DNA from: JACJYE01 sp964432875 | Lineage (GTDB): Bacteria; Bacteroidota; Bacteroidia; Chitinophagales; Saprospiraceae | Direction: 5' to 3' | Assembly: GCA_964432875.1 (NCBI GenBank) | Contig: CAYSPJ010000012.1 | Coordinates: 1 to 64,000, forward strand | DNA length: 64,000 bases | Part shown: piece by piece, positions 33,034-41,862 of the stretch | How the letters are laid out: every line of letters begins with the position of its first letter | Numbering within the stretch: the first letter of the stretch is position 1 | Notes under the pieces: generated by a model | Told to the model about the DNA's origin: nothing | The model's database searches: none | The model's input: the letters and a program-made list of their open reading frames with translations, nothing else | Made by a program: the position numbers and the translations under genes

Positions 33034-35306
33034 GATGCTGCTTCTTCCATGAGTTGAAATTGTATAGCCGAACAAGGGCATTCGTGGGCGCAGATGCCGC
33101 AGCCCTTGCAATAGTCGTAGTCGATGCGTATCCTGCCGCTCTCGTCCACCAGGATGGCGGCATCCGGGCAGTAGTTGAAACAGTTGCCGCAGCTGAAGCA
33201 TTCGCCACAGTGTAGGCAACGCCCCCCTTCTGCTACCAGTTCATCCTCTCCTAGGGGCAGAGCTACCTCCGTGAAATCCTCGTAAAGGCTCTTGGGGTGG
33301 CGGATGGCTTGCCGATGGCGGGGCGCCGGCAGATAATAGACATAGTTGATGTCTTGCGGAAGGACGACCTCCGGCAGGCTTTCTTGATGATGGTAGGGCA
33401 TGCCGCGCAGGAAGGCGTGCACTTCCTCCGCCACTTTATTGCCGCTGCCAATGGCCTCTGCCACAGTACCTCCCCAGGCCATATCGCCGGCACAGAATAC
33501 CGGGATGGCGCTTTCCAGGCTGATTGCCCCCTGCTGTGGCTTCACCTTTTGCCCATTAAAGGCAAAATCGTCGAAATGCTGGCCGATAGCGGCGACTACT
33601 TTATTGACCTCGATGTCAGCCTCGGCACCAGGCACGGGTACCGGGCGGCGGCGGCCGGAAGCGTCGGGCTCGCCCAAGGCCATGCGCTGTAAGCGCAGCT
33701 CGAGCCGCCTCTTGCCCTTCAGCCGGATTGCGGCAGGTGCAACCAAGAACTCCATGCGTACGCCTTCGGCCATAGCCTCCTCAACCTCTTGGGCGATGGC
33801 GGGCATTTCGGCAATGGTGCGGCGGTAGTAAATCGTGGGCACGCCGCCCAGGCGCAGCACGGTGCGGGCTACGTCAATTGCCGTGTTGCCCCCGCCGATA
33901 ATCGCGACCTCGTCGCCCTTGGCGATGCCGTCTTTATTGCCGTGAAGCTTGAACTCACGCAGGAAAGCAATACCTTCCGTGGCGAGGTGTTCATCCTCCA
34001 GCCCCAAGGGAGTGCCTAGATGGGATCCAACGGCCGTGATGACTGCATCGAAGCCTTGGGTTTCCAAGGCGGCAATCGTCATGCGGCGGTTTAGATGGAT
34101 CTCCACTCCTTGTTTTTCGATAGCGGAGATTTCTGCATCGAGCACTGCATCGGGCAAGCGGAACTTGGGTATGCCCGTGCGCATCATGCCGCCGGCCTGA
34201 GGCAGAGATTCGAAGACCGTGACGGTATAGCCCTTCCGACGCAAGCGCAGCGCGGCCGTCAGGCCCGCTGGCCCAGCACCAATGATAGCGACCTTCTCGC
34301 GATGGCGGATGGGGCTGGCTTGCTGATCCTGCTGGCTGTAGCGGTCGCCTAAAAAGCGCTCGATAGCGCCGATGTTCAAGCCTTCGTCCAGATCATTGCG
34401 ATTGCAGTTTTGCTCGCAGAAGTGCGGGCAAACCCGACCGCAAATGCCGGGGAAGGGGTTGTGGCGGCCAATGACCTCATAAGCCTCGCTGTATTTCTTT
34501 TCAGAAACCAAGCGCACGAAAGCACGCACATCGGTACCCGCCGGGCAGTTGGCGTTGCAGGGCGGCGTCTTGGTGACATAAGAAGGCATCATCAGGCGCC
34601 AGTTGCCGGTTTTATTGAGCGCCATGGGCTTGCTCCAGTAGGGAGCCTGAAACTCATCTGGCTCTTCCGGGCCTGCCGCCGTCAGCAAGCCCTCATCCAC
34701 TGGCTCTTCTTCCGGTGCCGCAGCATTCAGGCAGCGCACGAGGTAGGTTGCTTCACCCTCCATGCCCTGGATGCCTTGGTAAGCCTGGCGGGCCGCCTCG
34801 GCATTAGCTTCTGGCTTAGCCGGCACGTATTGCTTGACCGCTGGCGCTACCAAATTGAAATCTGCGCCAAAAATCCGCATCAGCGCCCCAATCATGGCGG
34901 CATTGACAATCGGCAAGGATTTAGAGCCCAGGCCCAAATCCAGGGAAATGCGCGTGGCGGGCACCGTATAAATCTGCGCGGCCCGCCCGGCAAAAGCAAC
35001 AGGCGCTTTGTCGGTATTGATCAGTACCGCCCCTTCGGCCTTCAGGCCATCAAAGACGGGTACCTGCTCCAATAAGCTTTCATCGAATACGACAATGAGG
35101 TGAGGGTGGTAAATGTTGCTCCGGTTGAAGATTTCACTCTTGGCCACCCGCAGGAAGGCCTGGATGGGAGCGCCGGTGCGCTCGACCCCGAAGGCGGGGA
35201 ACGCCTGTACCTGGAAATCGCTCAATTGGCTAAAAACTTTAGCTAGTATTTCGAAGGCGGTCACCATACCCTGACCTCCCCTGGCGTGGCCTCGTATTTC
35301 TATCAT
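33030..35306 (-). CDS. Fusion: Por gamma subunit, GltD-like NAD(P)/FAD oxidoreductase, ferredoxin domain
   Basis: 758 residues from the ATG at 35306. Residues ~1-190 are the gamma subunit (IEIRGHARGGQGMVTAFEIL, FGVERTGAP, NAAMIGAL). After a linker, ~235-640 is a GltD/glutamate-synthase-small-chain-like module: PPCNANCPAGTD and CGRVCPHFCEQNCNR for [4Fe-4S], IIGAGPAGLTAALRLRRKGY for FAD, IIGGGNTAIDVART for NAD(P), VFCAGDM near the end. The C-terminal ~70 residues hold two ferredoxin motifs, CFSCGNCFNYCPD and CKGCGICAHECPC. So gamma, delta and a pyridine-nucleotide module are one polypeptide, first in an operon with porA and porB. I infer direct transfer between the oxoacid reaction and NAD(P)H. 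Confidence 0.9.
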   Translation of the reverse strand: MIEIRGHARGGQGMVTAFEILAKVFSQLSDFQVQAFPAFGVERTGAPIQAFLRVAKSEIFNRSNIYHPHLIVVFDESLLEQVPVFDGLKAEGAVLINTDKAPVAFAGRAAQIYTVPATRISLDLGLGSKSLPIVNAAMIGALMRIFGADFNLVAPAVKQYVPAKPEANAEAARQAYQGIQGMEGEATYLVRCLNAAAPEEEPVDEGLLTAAGPEEPDEFQAPYWSKPMALNKTGNWRLMMPSYVTKTPPCNANCPAGTDVRAFVRLVSEKKYSEAYEVIGRHNPFPGICGRVCPHFCEQNCNRNDLDEGLNIGAIERFLGDRYSQQDQQASPIRHREKVAIIGAGPAGLTAALRLRRKGYTVTVFESLPQAGGMMRTGIPKFRLPDAVLDAEISAIEKQGVEIHLNRRMTIAALETQGFDAVITAVGSHLGTPLGLEDEHLATEGIAFLREFKLHGNKDGIAKGDEVAIIGGGNTAIDVARTVLRLGGVPTIYYRRTIAEMPAIAQEVEEAMAEGVRMEFLVAPAAIRLKGKRRLELRLQRMALGEPDASGRRRPVPVPGAEADIEVNKVVAAIGQHFDDFAFNGQKVKPQQGAISLESAIPVFCAGDMAWGGTVAEAIGSGNKVAEEVHAFLRGMPYHHQESLPEVVLPQDINYVYYLPAPRHRQAIRHPKSLYEDFTEVALPLGEDELVAEGGRCLHCGECFSCGNCFNYCPDAAILVDESGRIRIDYDYCKGCGICAHECPCSAIQFQLMEEAAS

Positions 35307-35563
35307 CGTTCCAGCATTTATAATGAACTTATCCGGGGTATTGCCGCACAGCATAAGGCTGCACCGCCCCCCTTATCCTGATTCAGTGCCTTAAGGTAGG
35401 CTGCTTCAGGCGGCTTTGGAATGACAAAACCCGCTGGCAGGCTTGATTTTTATCACCCCACCAAAAAATAAGTACCGGCTTTTTTTTGGAAACACGACTT
35501 TTCTTTAGTACTTTGTTGCGAGCTTTAGAATCCTTTCACAACAACCGCCAAAAATACAGCATT

Positions 35564-36052
35564 ATGATTACTTTTCCTTCCGTCACCAAATATATGGCCT
35601 CCCAGTTGGTCACTTTTAAGCCCAACACTCAAATCTGGGAAGCCATTGACCTCATCCTCAAGAAAAAAATCTCTGGTGCCCCAGTGCTGACCGAAGCGGG
35701 TGAACTAGTGGGCATGCTCTCTGAGGCAGACTGCCTGCGTATCTTGGTGGATGGCGCCTACAACGACGAGCCACAGCAAATGCTCCAGGTCGCGGACTTC
35801 ATGTCCACTGCCGTGACCACCATCCGCTCCAACCAAAATGTTTTCGATGCGGCCAATATCTTCCTTCAATCCGGGCTGAAACGCCTGCCAGTCATTGAAA
35901 ATGGCATAGTGATCGGCCAGATCAGCCGGGTAGATGTGCTCAAAGCCATACAGGAGCTCAAACCGGCCAGCCGCCACATCCCCGATACCTGGAAAGGGCG
36001 CGAGCCGGCTCTGGCTGATCATAAAAAAACGCGGCATACCGAGAATACCTAG
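35564..36052 (+). CDS. Two-CBS-domain protein
   Basis: 162 residues from the ATG at 35564 (MITFPSVTKYMASQLVTFKP). Tandem CBS motifs: ISGAPVLTEAGELVGMLSEADCLR and, about 65 residues later, LKRLPVIENGIVIGQISRVDVLK, with ADFMSTAVTTIRSNQNVFDAA between. Stand-alone CBS pairs bind adenine nucleotides and regulate partners, but no partner is evident here. It is divergent from the oxidoreductase operon; the ~30-residue C-terminal tail is polar and probably disordered. Confidence 0.9.
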   Translation: MITFPSVTKYMASQLVTFKPNTQIWEAIDLILKKKISGAPVLTEAGELVGMLSEADCLRILVDGAYNDEPQQMLQVADFMSTAVTTIRSNQNVFDAANIFLQSGLKRLPVIENGIVIGQISRVDVLKAIQELKPASRHIPDTWKGREPALADHKKTRHTENT

Positions 36053-36136
36053 TGCCCGAGGCACTAGTGTCGTCAGCACGAGCCCTAAGGCAGCTTAGGT
36101 TTACTCGCTACAGCTAGCCTTTCAACTTAAGTAAAA

Positions 36137-36528
36137 AGTAAAATGGAGCAAGCGACATCCCGTCTGAACGAAGTGAAGCGGGAAGTAAAATGGAGCAAGC
36201 GACATCCCGTCTGAACGTAGTGAAGCGGGAAGTAAAATGGAGCAAGCGACATCCCGTCTGAACGTAGTGAAGCGGGAAGTAAAANNNNNNNNNNNNNNNN
36301 NNNNNNNNNNNNNNNNNNNNNNNNNNNNNNNNNNNNNNNNNNNNNNNNNNNNNNNNNNNNNNNNNNNNNNNNNNNNNNNNNNNNAAGTAAAATGGAGCAA
36401 GCGACATCCCGTCTGAACGTAGTGAAGCGGGAAGTAAAAAGGAACGAAGCGACATCCCGTCTGAACGTAGTGAAGCGGGAAGTAAAAAGGAACGAAGCGA
36501 CATCCCGTCTGAACGTAGTGAAGCGGGA
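36137..36528. repeat. 47/48-bp tandem repeat array containing a scaffold gap
   Basis: Three complete 47-bp units (36137-36277) precede the gap and one 47-bp plus two 48-bp units (36386-36528) follow it. The unit runs AGTAAAATGGAGCAAGCG, ACATCCCGTCTGAACG, TAGTGAAGCGGGA; the later form has AAAAAGGAACGAAGCG. Related single copies occur at about 12988-13015 and 43829-43869 in the other orientation. The repeat frames that stay open are a consequence of periodicity, not evidence of a gene. Confidence 0.9.
36285..36384. other. Scaffold gap (100 N) inside the tandem array
   Basis: The array is cut on both sides, so the true number of units is unknown and may be well above six. Confidence 0.95.
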
Positions 36529-36545
36529 GGGAAAACCGCTAAGCC

Positions 36546-37523
36546 CTACCCCCGCAGCCGGGCTTTCAAGTCCTCTTTTAAATATTCCGGGATAAAAGCG
36601 GCCTCTAGGGCTGATTGGTTGGACTGCCGGAAAGCCTCTTCGCCCCAGCTAAAAGTGTGGTGGAGCTTTTGATATTCTGCTGACAAGCTCGTATTAGAAA
36701 GGGTACGGCCATCGGTATTGATGCTCAGGGAAAGGCCCATTGCGCGGAAATGATGGGCCGGATGTTGGGATATATCTTCGTATACCCCCGTTTGGATATT
36801 GCTGGTAGGGCATAGCTCGAGGTGGATGCCATGTGCTTGGAGGTGTTTCACCAGCTGGGGGTCTTCCCATGAGCGTACCCCGTGGCCCAGGCGCTGCGGC
36901 TTGAGCAGGCGCAAGGTTTCCCAGACGCTATCAGCCCCGCGGGCCTCGCCGGCATGAGCCGTACAGGGGATGCCCTGCTCATGCGCGTATTGGAAAGCGG
37001 CGATATGATTGTCCAGTGGGTAGCCCGCCTCGTCGCCGGCGATGTCGAAACCGACGACCAGGCCAGGCCGAAAACGAGCTGCCAGGCGGGCGGTCTCCAA
37101 GCTTTGGGCAGCCGAAAAATGGCGTAGGGTACAAAGGATCAGGCGGGCTTCCAAGCCGCTCTGCGCCATGGCTAGAGCCAGGGCGCCACTGACCGCCTCA
37201 ACCACTTCTTCCCCGCTTAGCCCTTGCTGAGTGTGTAACAAAGGTGCGAAACGGATCTCGGCATAAATAATGTTCTCGCGCCGCAATTGCTCTACCAAAT
37301 CAGTGGTCACCCATTCTAGTTGCTCCACCGTCTGCATCAGGCGTATACTGTGCTGGGCATGAGACAAGTACTGCGCCAGGTCATGGCACTTTCCGGGCGC
37401 GATGAAATCACGCTGGAATTGCGCTGCACTTAGCCCAGGGGCAATCCTGCTGACAACCTGATGGCTGAGCGAGCAATCCAGATGCAAGTGTAGTTCGACT
37501 TTGGGCAAAGCAATGAAATCCAT
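36546..37523 (-). CDS. add: Adenosine deaminase family protein
   Basis: 325 residues. The zinc ligands and catalytic residues are in place: HLHLD near residue 14, HAGE near 190, GHG near 213, and NTDG near 270. In mammalian and E. coli adenosine deaminases the last motif is NTDD; here the second Asp is Gly, as happens in some bacterial relatives. The family deaminates adenosine to inosine, though related members act on adenine or futalosine derivatives, so the substrate is probable rather than certain. It lies alone, minus strand, with its stop next to the tandem array. Confidence 0.88.
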   Translation of the reverse strand: MDFIALPKVELHLHLDCSLSHQVVSRIAPGLSAAQFQRDFIAPGKCHDLAQYLSHAQHSIRLMQTVEQLEWVTTDLVEQLRRENIIYAEIRFAPLLHTQQGLSGEEVVEAVSGALALAMAQSGLEARLILCTLRHFSAAQSLETARLAARFRPGLVVGFDIAGDEAGYPLDNHIAAFQYAHEQGIPCTAHAGEARGADSVWETLRLLKPQRLGHGVRSWEDPQLVKHLQAHGIHLELCPTSNIQTGVYEDISQHPAHHFRAMGLSLSINTDGRTLSNTSLSAEYQKLHHTFSWGEEAFRQSNQSALEAAFIPEYLKEDLKARLRG

Positions 37524-37603
37524 CCGGTAGGTTTTTCCCGCCCTCCTCCCTCAAGAGGCGCAAAGCGGCCTGCCACAGGATTATCCCGGCAGGGGTTAAA
37601 GGA

Positions 37604-37679
37604 GAATAGCCCCGGATGAATTCCAAATTCATGCGGGGCTATTCATGCTCGGACGGCTATCGAGAGTGGGCTCTCGATA
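37604..37679. terminator. Two strong hairpins downstream of the desaturase gene
   Basis: The first (37604-37644) pairs GAATAGCCCCGGATGAATT with its complement apart from one mismatch around the loop CCA. The second (37658-37679) is a perfect TATCGAGAG/CTCTCGATA stem. Both lie within 85 bases after the minus-strand stop at 37687; neither has a long T tract. Confidence 0.5.
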
Positions 37680-37686
37680 AGCGGGC

Positions 37687-38781
37687 TTAGTCCATCTGCC
37701 CCAATTGGCGCAGCATCCTGGCGTGATTACCCAAAGCAGCGATGAAGGTCGGCTGTACTTTGTATGGCAAGCCACAAGCCTGGGCTGTTTCGCGCACGAT
37801 CTCCGACAATTGCGGGTAATGGACGTGGCAAATATTTGGAAAGAGGTGGTGCTCTATCTGAAAATTCAGCCCGCCTACGAACCAGGACAGGACGCGGCTC
37901 TTCGGCGCAAAATTGGCGGTGGTGAGCAACTGGTGGACCGCCCAGCTGTTTTCCAGCTTGCCCTCTTCATCGGGCAGCGGGTACTCCGTCTCATCCATCA
38001 CGTGAGCCGTCTGGAATACACAGGCCGTAATCAGCCCCAGGATAAAGTGCATGATGCTGAAGAGGATCAGCGTCTGCCACCAGGGGATCGACAGCATCAC
38101 TAAGGGCAGCACCAACAGGTAGCCGTAGTAGAGTATTTTGGTACCGATCAATTCAAATAGAGCAGTACCCAAGCTGATATCCTGAGCTTTCAGTAAGCCT
38201 TTTTTATGATAGCGGATGACCTGCCTGACATCCTTGGTCGTAATCCACATAAAGGTCATCAAACCGTAGAAAAACCAGGCGTAGATATGCTGAAAGCGGT
38301 GAAACCAGTAGCGCTCCTGGTGCGGGGAAAAGCGCAGGATTTTGCCCGCGTCGATGTCCTCATCCATGCCGCTGACATTGGTGTAGGAGTGATGCAAGAC
38401 GTTGTGCTGGATGCGCCAGTTGAGCGCATTGCCGCCGATGAAATTCATCAGATAGCCCAAGGCCTTGTTGACGTTCTTGTTGCGGGAGTAGGCGCCGTGG
38501 TTGGCATCATGCATCACCGAAAAGCCGATGCCTGCCGTGGCGATGGCCATCATGACCCACAAAGGCAGGAGCACCCAGAAGTTGGTGACCGTCCCGCTAA
38601 CTACTATGCCGTAAGGCAGCGCAAAGAGGCCGATGAGTACAATCGTCTTGATGACCATTTTGCGGTTGGCAAAACGGCTGATGTTGTTCTCTTGAAAGTA
38701 ATCGTTTACCCTTTGGCGCAACACCTGCATAAATGGCTGCTGCTGGCTGTCGCGGTTGAATTTTAATTCTTGAATATTCAT
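37687..38781 (-). CDS. Membrane fatty acid desaturase
   Basis: 364 residues. The three histidine boxes of di-iron desaturases are HDANHG (~residue 91), HNVLHHSYTN (~126) and QIEHHLFPN (~317). Four or more TM helices are spread between them (IVLIGLFALPYGIVVSG; WVLLPLWVMMAIATAGIGF; LVLPLVMLSIPWWQTLILF). It should insert a double bond into an acyl-CoA or acyl-lipid chain using oxygen and a reductant, adjusting membrane fluidity. The HxxHH boxes resemble the front-end/linoleoyl-CoA type; regiospecificity unknown. A -7 box is 32 bases upstream of the ATG. Confidence 0.93.
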   Translation of the reverse strand: MNIQELKFNRDSQQQPFMQVLRQRVNDYFQENNISRFANRKMVIKTIVLIGLFALPYGIVVSGTVTNFWVLLPLWVMMAIATAGIGFSVMHDANHGAYSRNKNVNKALGYLMNFIGGNALNWRIQHNVLHHSYTNVSGMDEDIDAGKILRFSPHQERYWFHRFQHIYAWFFYGLMTFMWITTKDVRQVIRYHKKGLLKAQDISLGTALFELIGTKILYYGYLLVLPLVMLSIPWWQTLILFSIMHFILGLITACVFQTAHVMDETEYPLPDEEGKLENSWAVHQLLTTANFAPKSRVLSWFVGGLNFQIEHHLFPNICHVHYPQLSEIVRETAQACGLPYKVQPTFIAALGNHARMLRQLGQMD

Positions 38782-38812
38782 GCTGAAGTTAACTTATGAA
38801 AAAACTAAAGCA

Positions 38813-38820
38813 CAAAGATA
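38813..38820 (-). promoter_or_regulatory. -7 box (TATCTTTG) for the desaturase
   Basis: Exact TAnnTTTG on the minus strand, 32 bases upstream of the ATG at 38781. Confidence 0.5.
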
Positions 38821-38919
38821 AGGCACAAAAAGTAAAATTCTCCCTCCACATTTGCGAAACACCGAATTTTAATGTTTTCTTGACAAATCCAGGGCCTGCT
38901 TAACAGGCCTTTAACGGCT

Positions 38920-39093
38920 CTAATCAGCCGCCTCTCGTTCACGCTCGGATTCAACATCCGGGGCATCCACGCTATCGGCTTTGCCTTTCTTTTTGGTAAA
39001 CGCTACCAGCAACATCCATACGGTAATGATGATCAACGCCAGCACCATGAGTAAAAACAGGGCTTTTGCCTGGAAGAGATCGAGCAAGTACAT
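38920..39093 (-). CDS. Small single-TM protein (57 aa)
   Basis: 57 residues: MYLLDLFQAKALFLLMVLAL, then IIITVWMLLVAFTKKKGKAD, ending in an acidic tail (DVESEREREAAD). One TM helix of about 22 residues with a Lys-rich cytoplasmic border suggests a small inner-membrane protein. It lies between rimM and the desaturase on the same strand, in an otherwise empty interval of ~480 bases. I do not recognise the family; clear TM topology and sensible codons support a real gene. Confidence 0.6.
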   Translation of the reverse strand: MYLLDLFQAKALFLLMVLALIIITVWMLLVAFTKKKGKADSVDAPDVESEREREAAD

Positions 39094-39265
39094 AAGGCAA
39101 GTCTATTTTAAGGTTTTACAAAAAGCCAGGGGGAAAGCCCATGGCTATAAATGACCACCAATAATAATACAGGCTGCCAAGCCGGGAAATGACAATTGTC
39201 ACCTCAGCGTAAACTTTTTGTGAGCCGGCCCAAGCGCCGCCGGAAAGCAAGTTGCCGGAGGGGCA

Positions 39266-39775
39266 TCATAGCTCTAGCAGGCCATCGGGCAAGTCCATCA
39301 GGATGCGTTTGGCGGGCTCATCCATTTGGATGATGAATTCATCGTTGAGCGGGATCAGCAGCTCGCGGCCCTGATACAGGAGCACGGCCATGATTTGCTG
39401 GGGGAATTCCAATATTTGTTCGATAGCGCCCACTTCTCCCGCCTGTTGGTCGATGATGAGGAAGCCTTCCAGGAAGGAAAAATCAGGCGTATCCTCCCCG
39501 GCGCCGGCCGAGATGTCCTCTTGCCGGAGAAAGATTTCGCAACCCGCTAGCGGGAGCGCATCCTCACGGCTGTCCACCTCTTCAAATTTTATGATCAGGG
39601 TATGTTCACCCCGGCTGGAATCGATGAAGAAAGGCACCTTTTTACCTTGCAGGGCAAGGAATACGGCCTGGGCGTCCAGGAAATCATCCACGAAATCATC
39701 TTCGACGAAGCATTTCAGCTCGCCCGCCGTACCGTGGGTTTTCCCCATCCTGCCAATGTAAACATAATCTTCCAT
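39266..39775 (-). CDS. rimM: Ribosome maturation factor RimM
   Basis: 169 residues. The N-terminal RimM barrel opens YVYIGRMGKTHGTAGELKC, and the PRC-barrel domain includes FLEGFLIIDQQAGEVGAIEQIL and LIPLNDEFI, which ends close to the C-terminus as usual. It binds S19 and assists 30S head assembly. rpsP, its usual neighbour, is absent; instead it follows a lipoprotein gene by 6 bases and mnmA beyond, giving an mnmA-lipoprotein-rimM operon. Confidence 0.95.
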   Translation of the reverse strand: MEDYVYIGRMGKTHGTAGELKCFVEDDFVDDFLDAQAVFLALQGKKVPFFIDSSRGEHTLIIKFEEVDSREDALPLAGCEIFLRQEDISAGAGEDTPDFSFLEGFLIIDQQAGEVGAIEQILEFPQQIMAVLLYQGRELLIPLNDEFIIQMDEPAKRILMDLPDGLLEL

Positions 39776-39781
39776 AGCACC

Positions 39782-40564
39782 TTATTGATAGTGGATTAAG
39801 CGCTGGCGCAGGCTGAAGCCCTTTTCGGCTTTGGCTGCCCAGGGCAAGGCCTGGCAAGCGCCGCCGATATCGCCATTGCAACACACCCGGCACTGGGTAT
39901 CGAGGATGTCAATCTGCCGGGATATCAGGCCCACCCCTTTGGCATATTGCTCGGTGGCAACCCGCAATTCGATGAGGTTGCTGCGGGAGTCGGCGTTTTG
40001 CACCGTGATGGTTTCAGCAAAGCTGAAAGCGCCCAAAATCTGAGGCACCCCAAGGCTGAGCACTTGATAGCTCCATGCGTTGAACATGCGGATGCCCTCT
40101 CCGGCGATAAAAACGGTCAGGCTCGGATCGAAAAAAGCATTGCCATCCCAGGTATCACCTTCGCGCAGGGGGAACGGCAACTTGATGAAGCGCAGGTTCT
40201 CTTCCGTACGGTAGGCCTGCCGCTCGCCGCGCGACAGGGTGAAGACCTGGCGGATTTGCCACGGCAAAGTATCGCTGGGGCGCTCAAAGCGTTCTGCCAG
40301 GTAGAGCAGGTTGCCGGCATTATCGGTAAATGTATCTACGATTACTTCCCGGGCGAAAGTACGGGTGCTATCAGCGGCGATGCTATTGCCTACCGAGCGG
40401 TAGATAATGGAATCCACTTCGTATTCCCATACGCGCCCTACTCCCAGCGGGAAGTACTCGTAGCCATAATCAATCAGCACTTCCTCCGCCTCCCGCTTGC
40501 TGCAATTGGACAGCAGCAGGGCAGCAATGAATAGCATGGCAAAAAGCGCTCTGGATTTTGTCAT
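39782..40564 (-). CDS. Lipoprotein of unknown function
   Basis: 260 residues from the ATG at 40564, with lipoprotein signal LFIAALLLSNC. The mature part opens YGYEYFPLGVGRVWEYEVDSI, a start common to many Bacteroidota lipoproteins of unknown role. The body is beta-rich, and a Cys cluster (CRVCCNGDIGGAC) sits near the C-terminus. It is sandwiched between mnmA and rimM on the same strand with tiny spacers, so it is cotranscribed with RNA/ribosome maturation genes without an obvious link. Confidence 0.75.
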   Translation of the reverse strand: MTKSRALFAMLFIAALLLSNCSKREAEEVLIDYGYEYFPLGVGRVWEYEVDSIIYRSVGNSIAADSTRTFAREVIVDTFTDNAGNLLYLAERFERPSDTLPWQIRQVFTLSRGERQAYRTEENLRFIKLPFPLREGDTWDGNAFFDPSLTVFIAGEGIRMFNAWSYQVLSLGVPQILGAFSFAETITVQNADSRSNLIELRVATEQYAKGVGLISRQIDILDTQCRVCCNGDIGGACQALPWAAKAEKGFSLRQRLIHYQ

Positions 40565-40626
40565 CGCATACCTCCTGATCAGGCGCAAGGCAGCATGGGC
40601 AAGCGTCGGCCCACCCCCTACCCTGC

Positions 40627-41742
40627 TCAATTATCCATAGTTAAGACGCTGCCGTGGATGATGCCGCCGCCCACCAGGTCATCACCTTCGTAAAAAACGG
40701 CCGATTGGCCAGGGGCAACACCTTTGACGTTGGCGTAAAACTCTACCTGCACCTTATCCGCCCCAATCTGGCGGATGCGGCTATAGGCACCATTGTCTTT
40801 ATAGCGGATCTTAGCCACTGCTTCAAGGCCATCTTCCGGCAAGCTGGCATATTTCATCAAATTGACCCCGCCGACGGTAATGCCGTTGCGGATGAGCTCT
40901 TCTTCCACCCCCAACACCACCGTATTGGTCTCCGGCCGGATTTCGGTGACGAACATCGGCTGGCCGAAAGCCACGCCCAGCCCTTTGCGCTGGCCCACGG
41001 TATAGAAGGGATAGCCTTTGTGCTTGCCAATGACCTGGCCTTGGGTATTGACGAAGTCGCCCCCATCTACCCTTTCTTCCAGCCCATCTACCCGCCGTTT
41101 GAGGAAGCTGCGGTAGTCATTGTCTGGCACAAAGCAGATTTCATAGCTTTCGGCTTTCTTCGACAGCTCTTCATACCCCCAGTCGGCAGCCATTTGGCGT
41201 ACTTCAGGCTTGGTGAAGCCCCCCAGGGGGAAGCGGCTGCGCTGCAGGCATTCCTGGCTCAAGCCCCACAAGACGTAGGATTGGTCTTTGTTGGTATCCA
41301 CCGAGCGCGAGATGAAGCGCCGCCCGCCCAGCTCATTGATGCGCGCATAGTGGCCCGTGGCGATGAACTCGCAATCCAGCGCATCAGCCCTTTTCAGCAA
41401 GGCGCTCCACTTGATGTGCGTATTGCACAACACGCAAGGGTTGGGGGTGCGCCCGGCCAAATATTCGTCAACGAAGTTGTCGATGACGTAGTCGCCGAAC
41501 TCGTCGCGGATATCGATAATAAAATGGTGGAAGCCCATATTGACGGCTACTTCCCGAGCGTCGTTGATGGAATCCAGGCTACAGCAGCCGGTCTCCTTGC
41601 TGGAGCCGCCGGAGTTGGCGTAGTCCCAGGTCTTCATCGTGATGCCGATGACTTCGTAGCCCTGCTCGTGCAGCATCATGGCGGTCACCGTGCTATCGAT
41701 GCCGCCGCTCATCGCCACTAATACTTTGCCGTGCTTGCTCAT
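40627..41742 (-). CDS. mnmA: tRNA-specific 2-thiouridylase MnmA
   Basis: 371 residues. PP-loop VAMSGGIDSTV at ~8-18, catalytic Cys in NPCVLCN (~101-107) and the partner Cys in YEICFVPD, plus TGHYARI and the C-terminal FYTVGQRKGLGVA segment. It installs sulfur at position 2 of the wobble uridine in tRNAs for Lys, Glu and Gln, using ATP and a persulfide donor. First gene of the mnmA-lipoprotein-rimM run. Confidence 0.97.
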   Translation of the reverse strand: MSKHGKVLVAMSGGIDSTVTAMMLHEQGYEVIGITMKTWDYANSGGSSKETGCCSLDSINDAREVAVNMGFHHFIIDIRDEFGDYVIDNFVDEYLAGRTPNPCVLCNTHIKWSALLKRADALDCEFIATGHYARINELGGRRFISRSVDTNKDQSYVLWGLSQECLQRSRFPLGGFTKPEVRQMAADWGYEELSKKAESYEICFVPDNDYRSFLKRRVDGLEERVDGGDFVNTQGQVIGKHKGYPFYTVGQRKGLGVAFGQPMFVTEIRPETNTVVLGVEEELIRNGITVGGVNLMKYASLPEDGLEAVAKIRYKDNGAYSRIRQIGADKVQVEFYANVKGVAPGQSAVFYEGDDLVGGGIIHGSVLTMDN

Positions 41743-41862
41743 TGGTATCGGAAAAAGTTGATGGTATTGATAAATGTGACATTCAGGGACTCAATGGATG
41801 ATGGGAATAACCTTGCCCATTGCCCATTGCCCATTGCCAAAGCGCTCCCACCGCCCACCGCC

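Noticed and set aside
36137..36528. Possible CRISPR array
   Set aside because: Units are contiguous with no unique spacers, so this is a plain tandem repeat; no cas genes are present.
36122..36595. Repeat-peptide frames across the tandem array
   Set aside because: The period is 47 in some units and 48 in others, so frames are not kept across the array; openness is due to the repeat itself.
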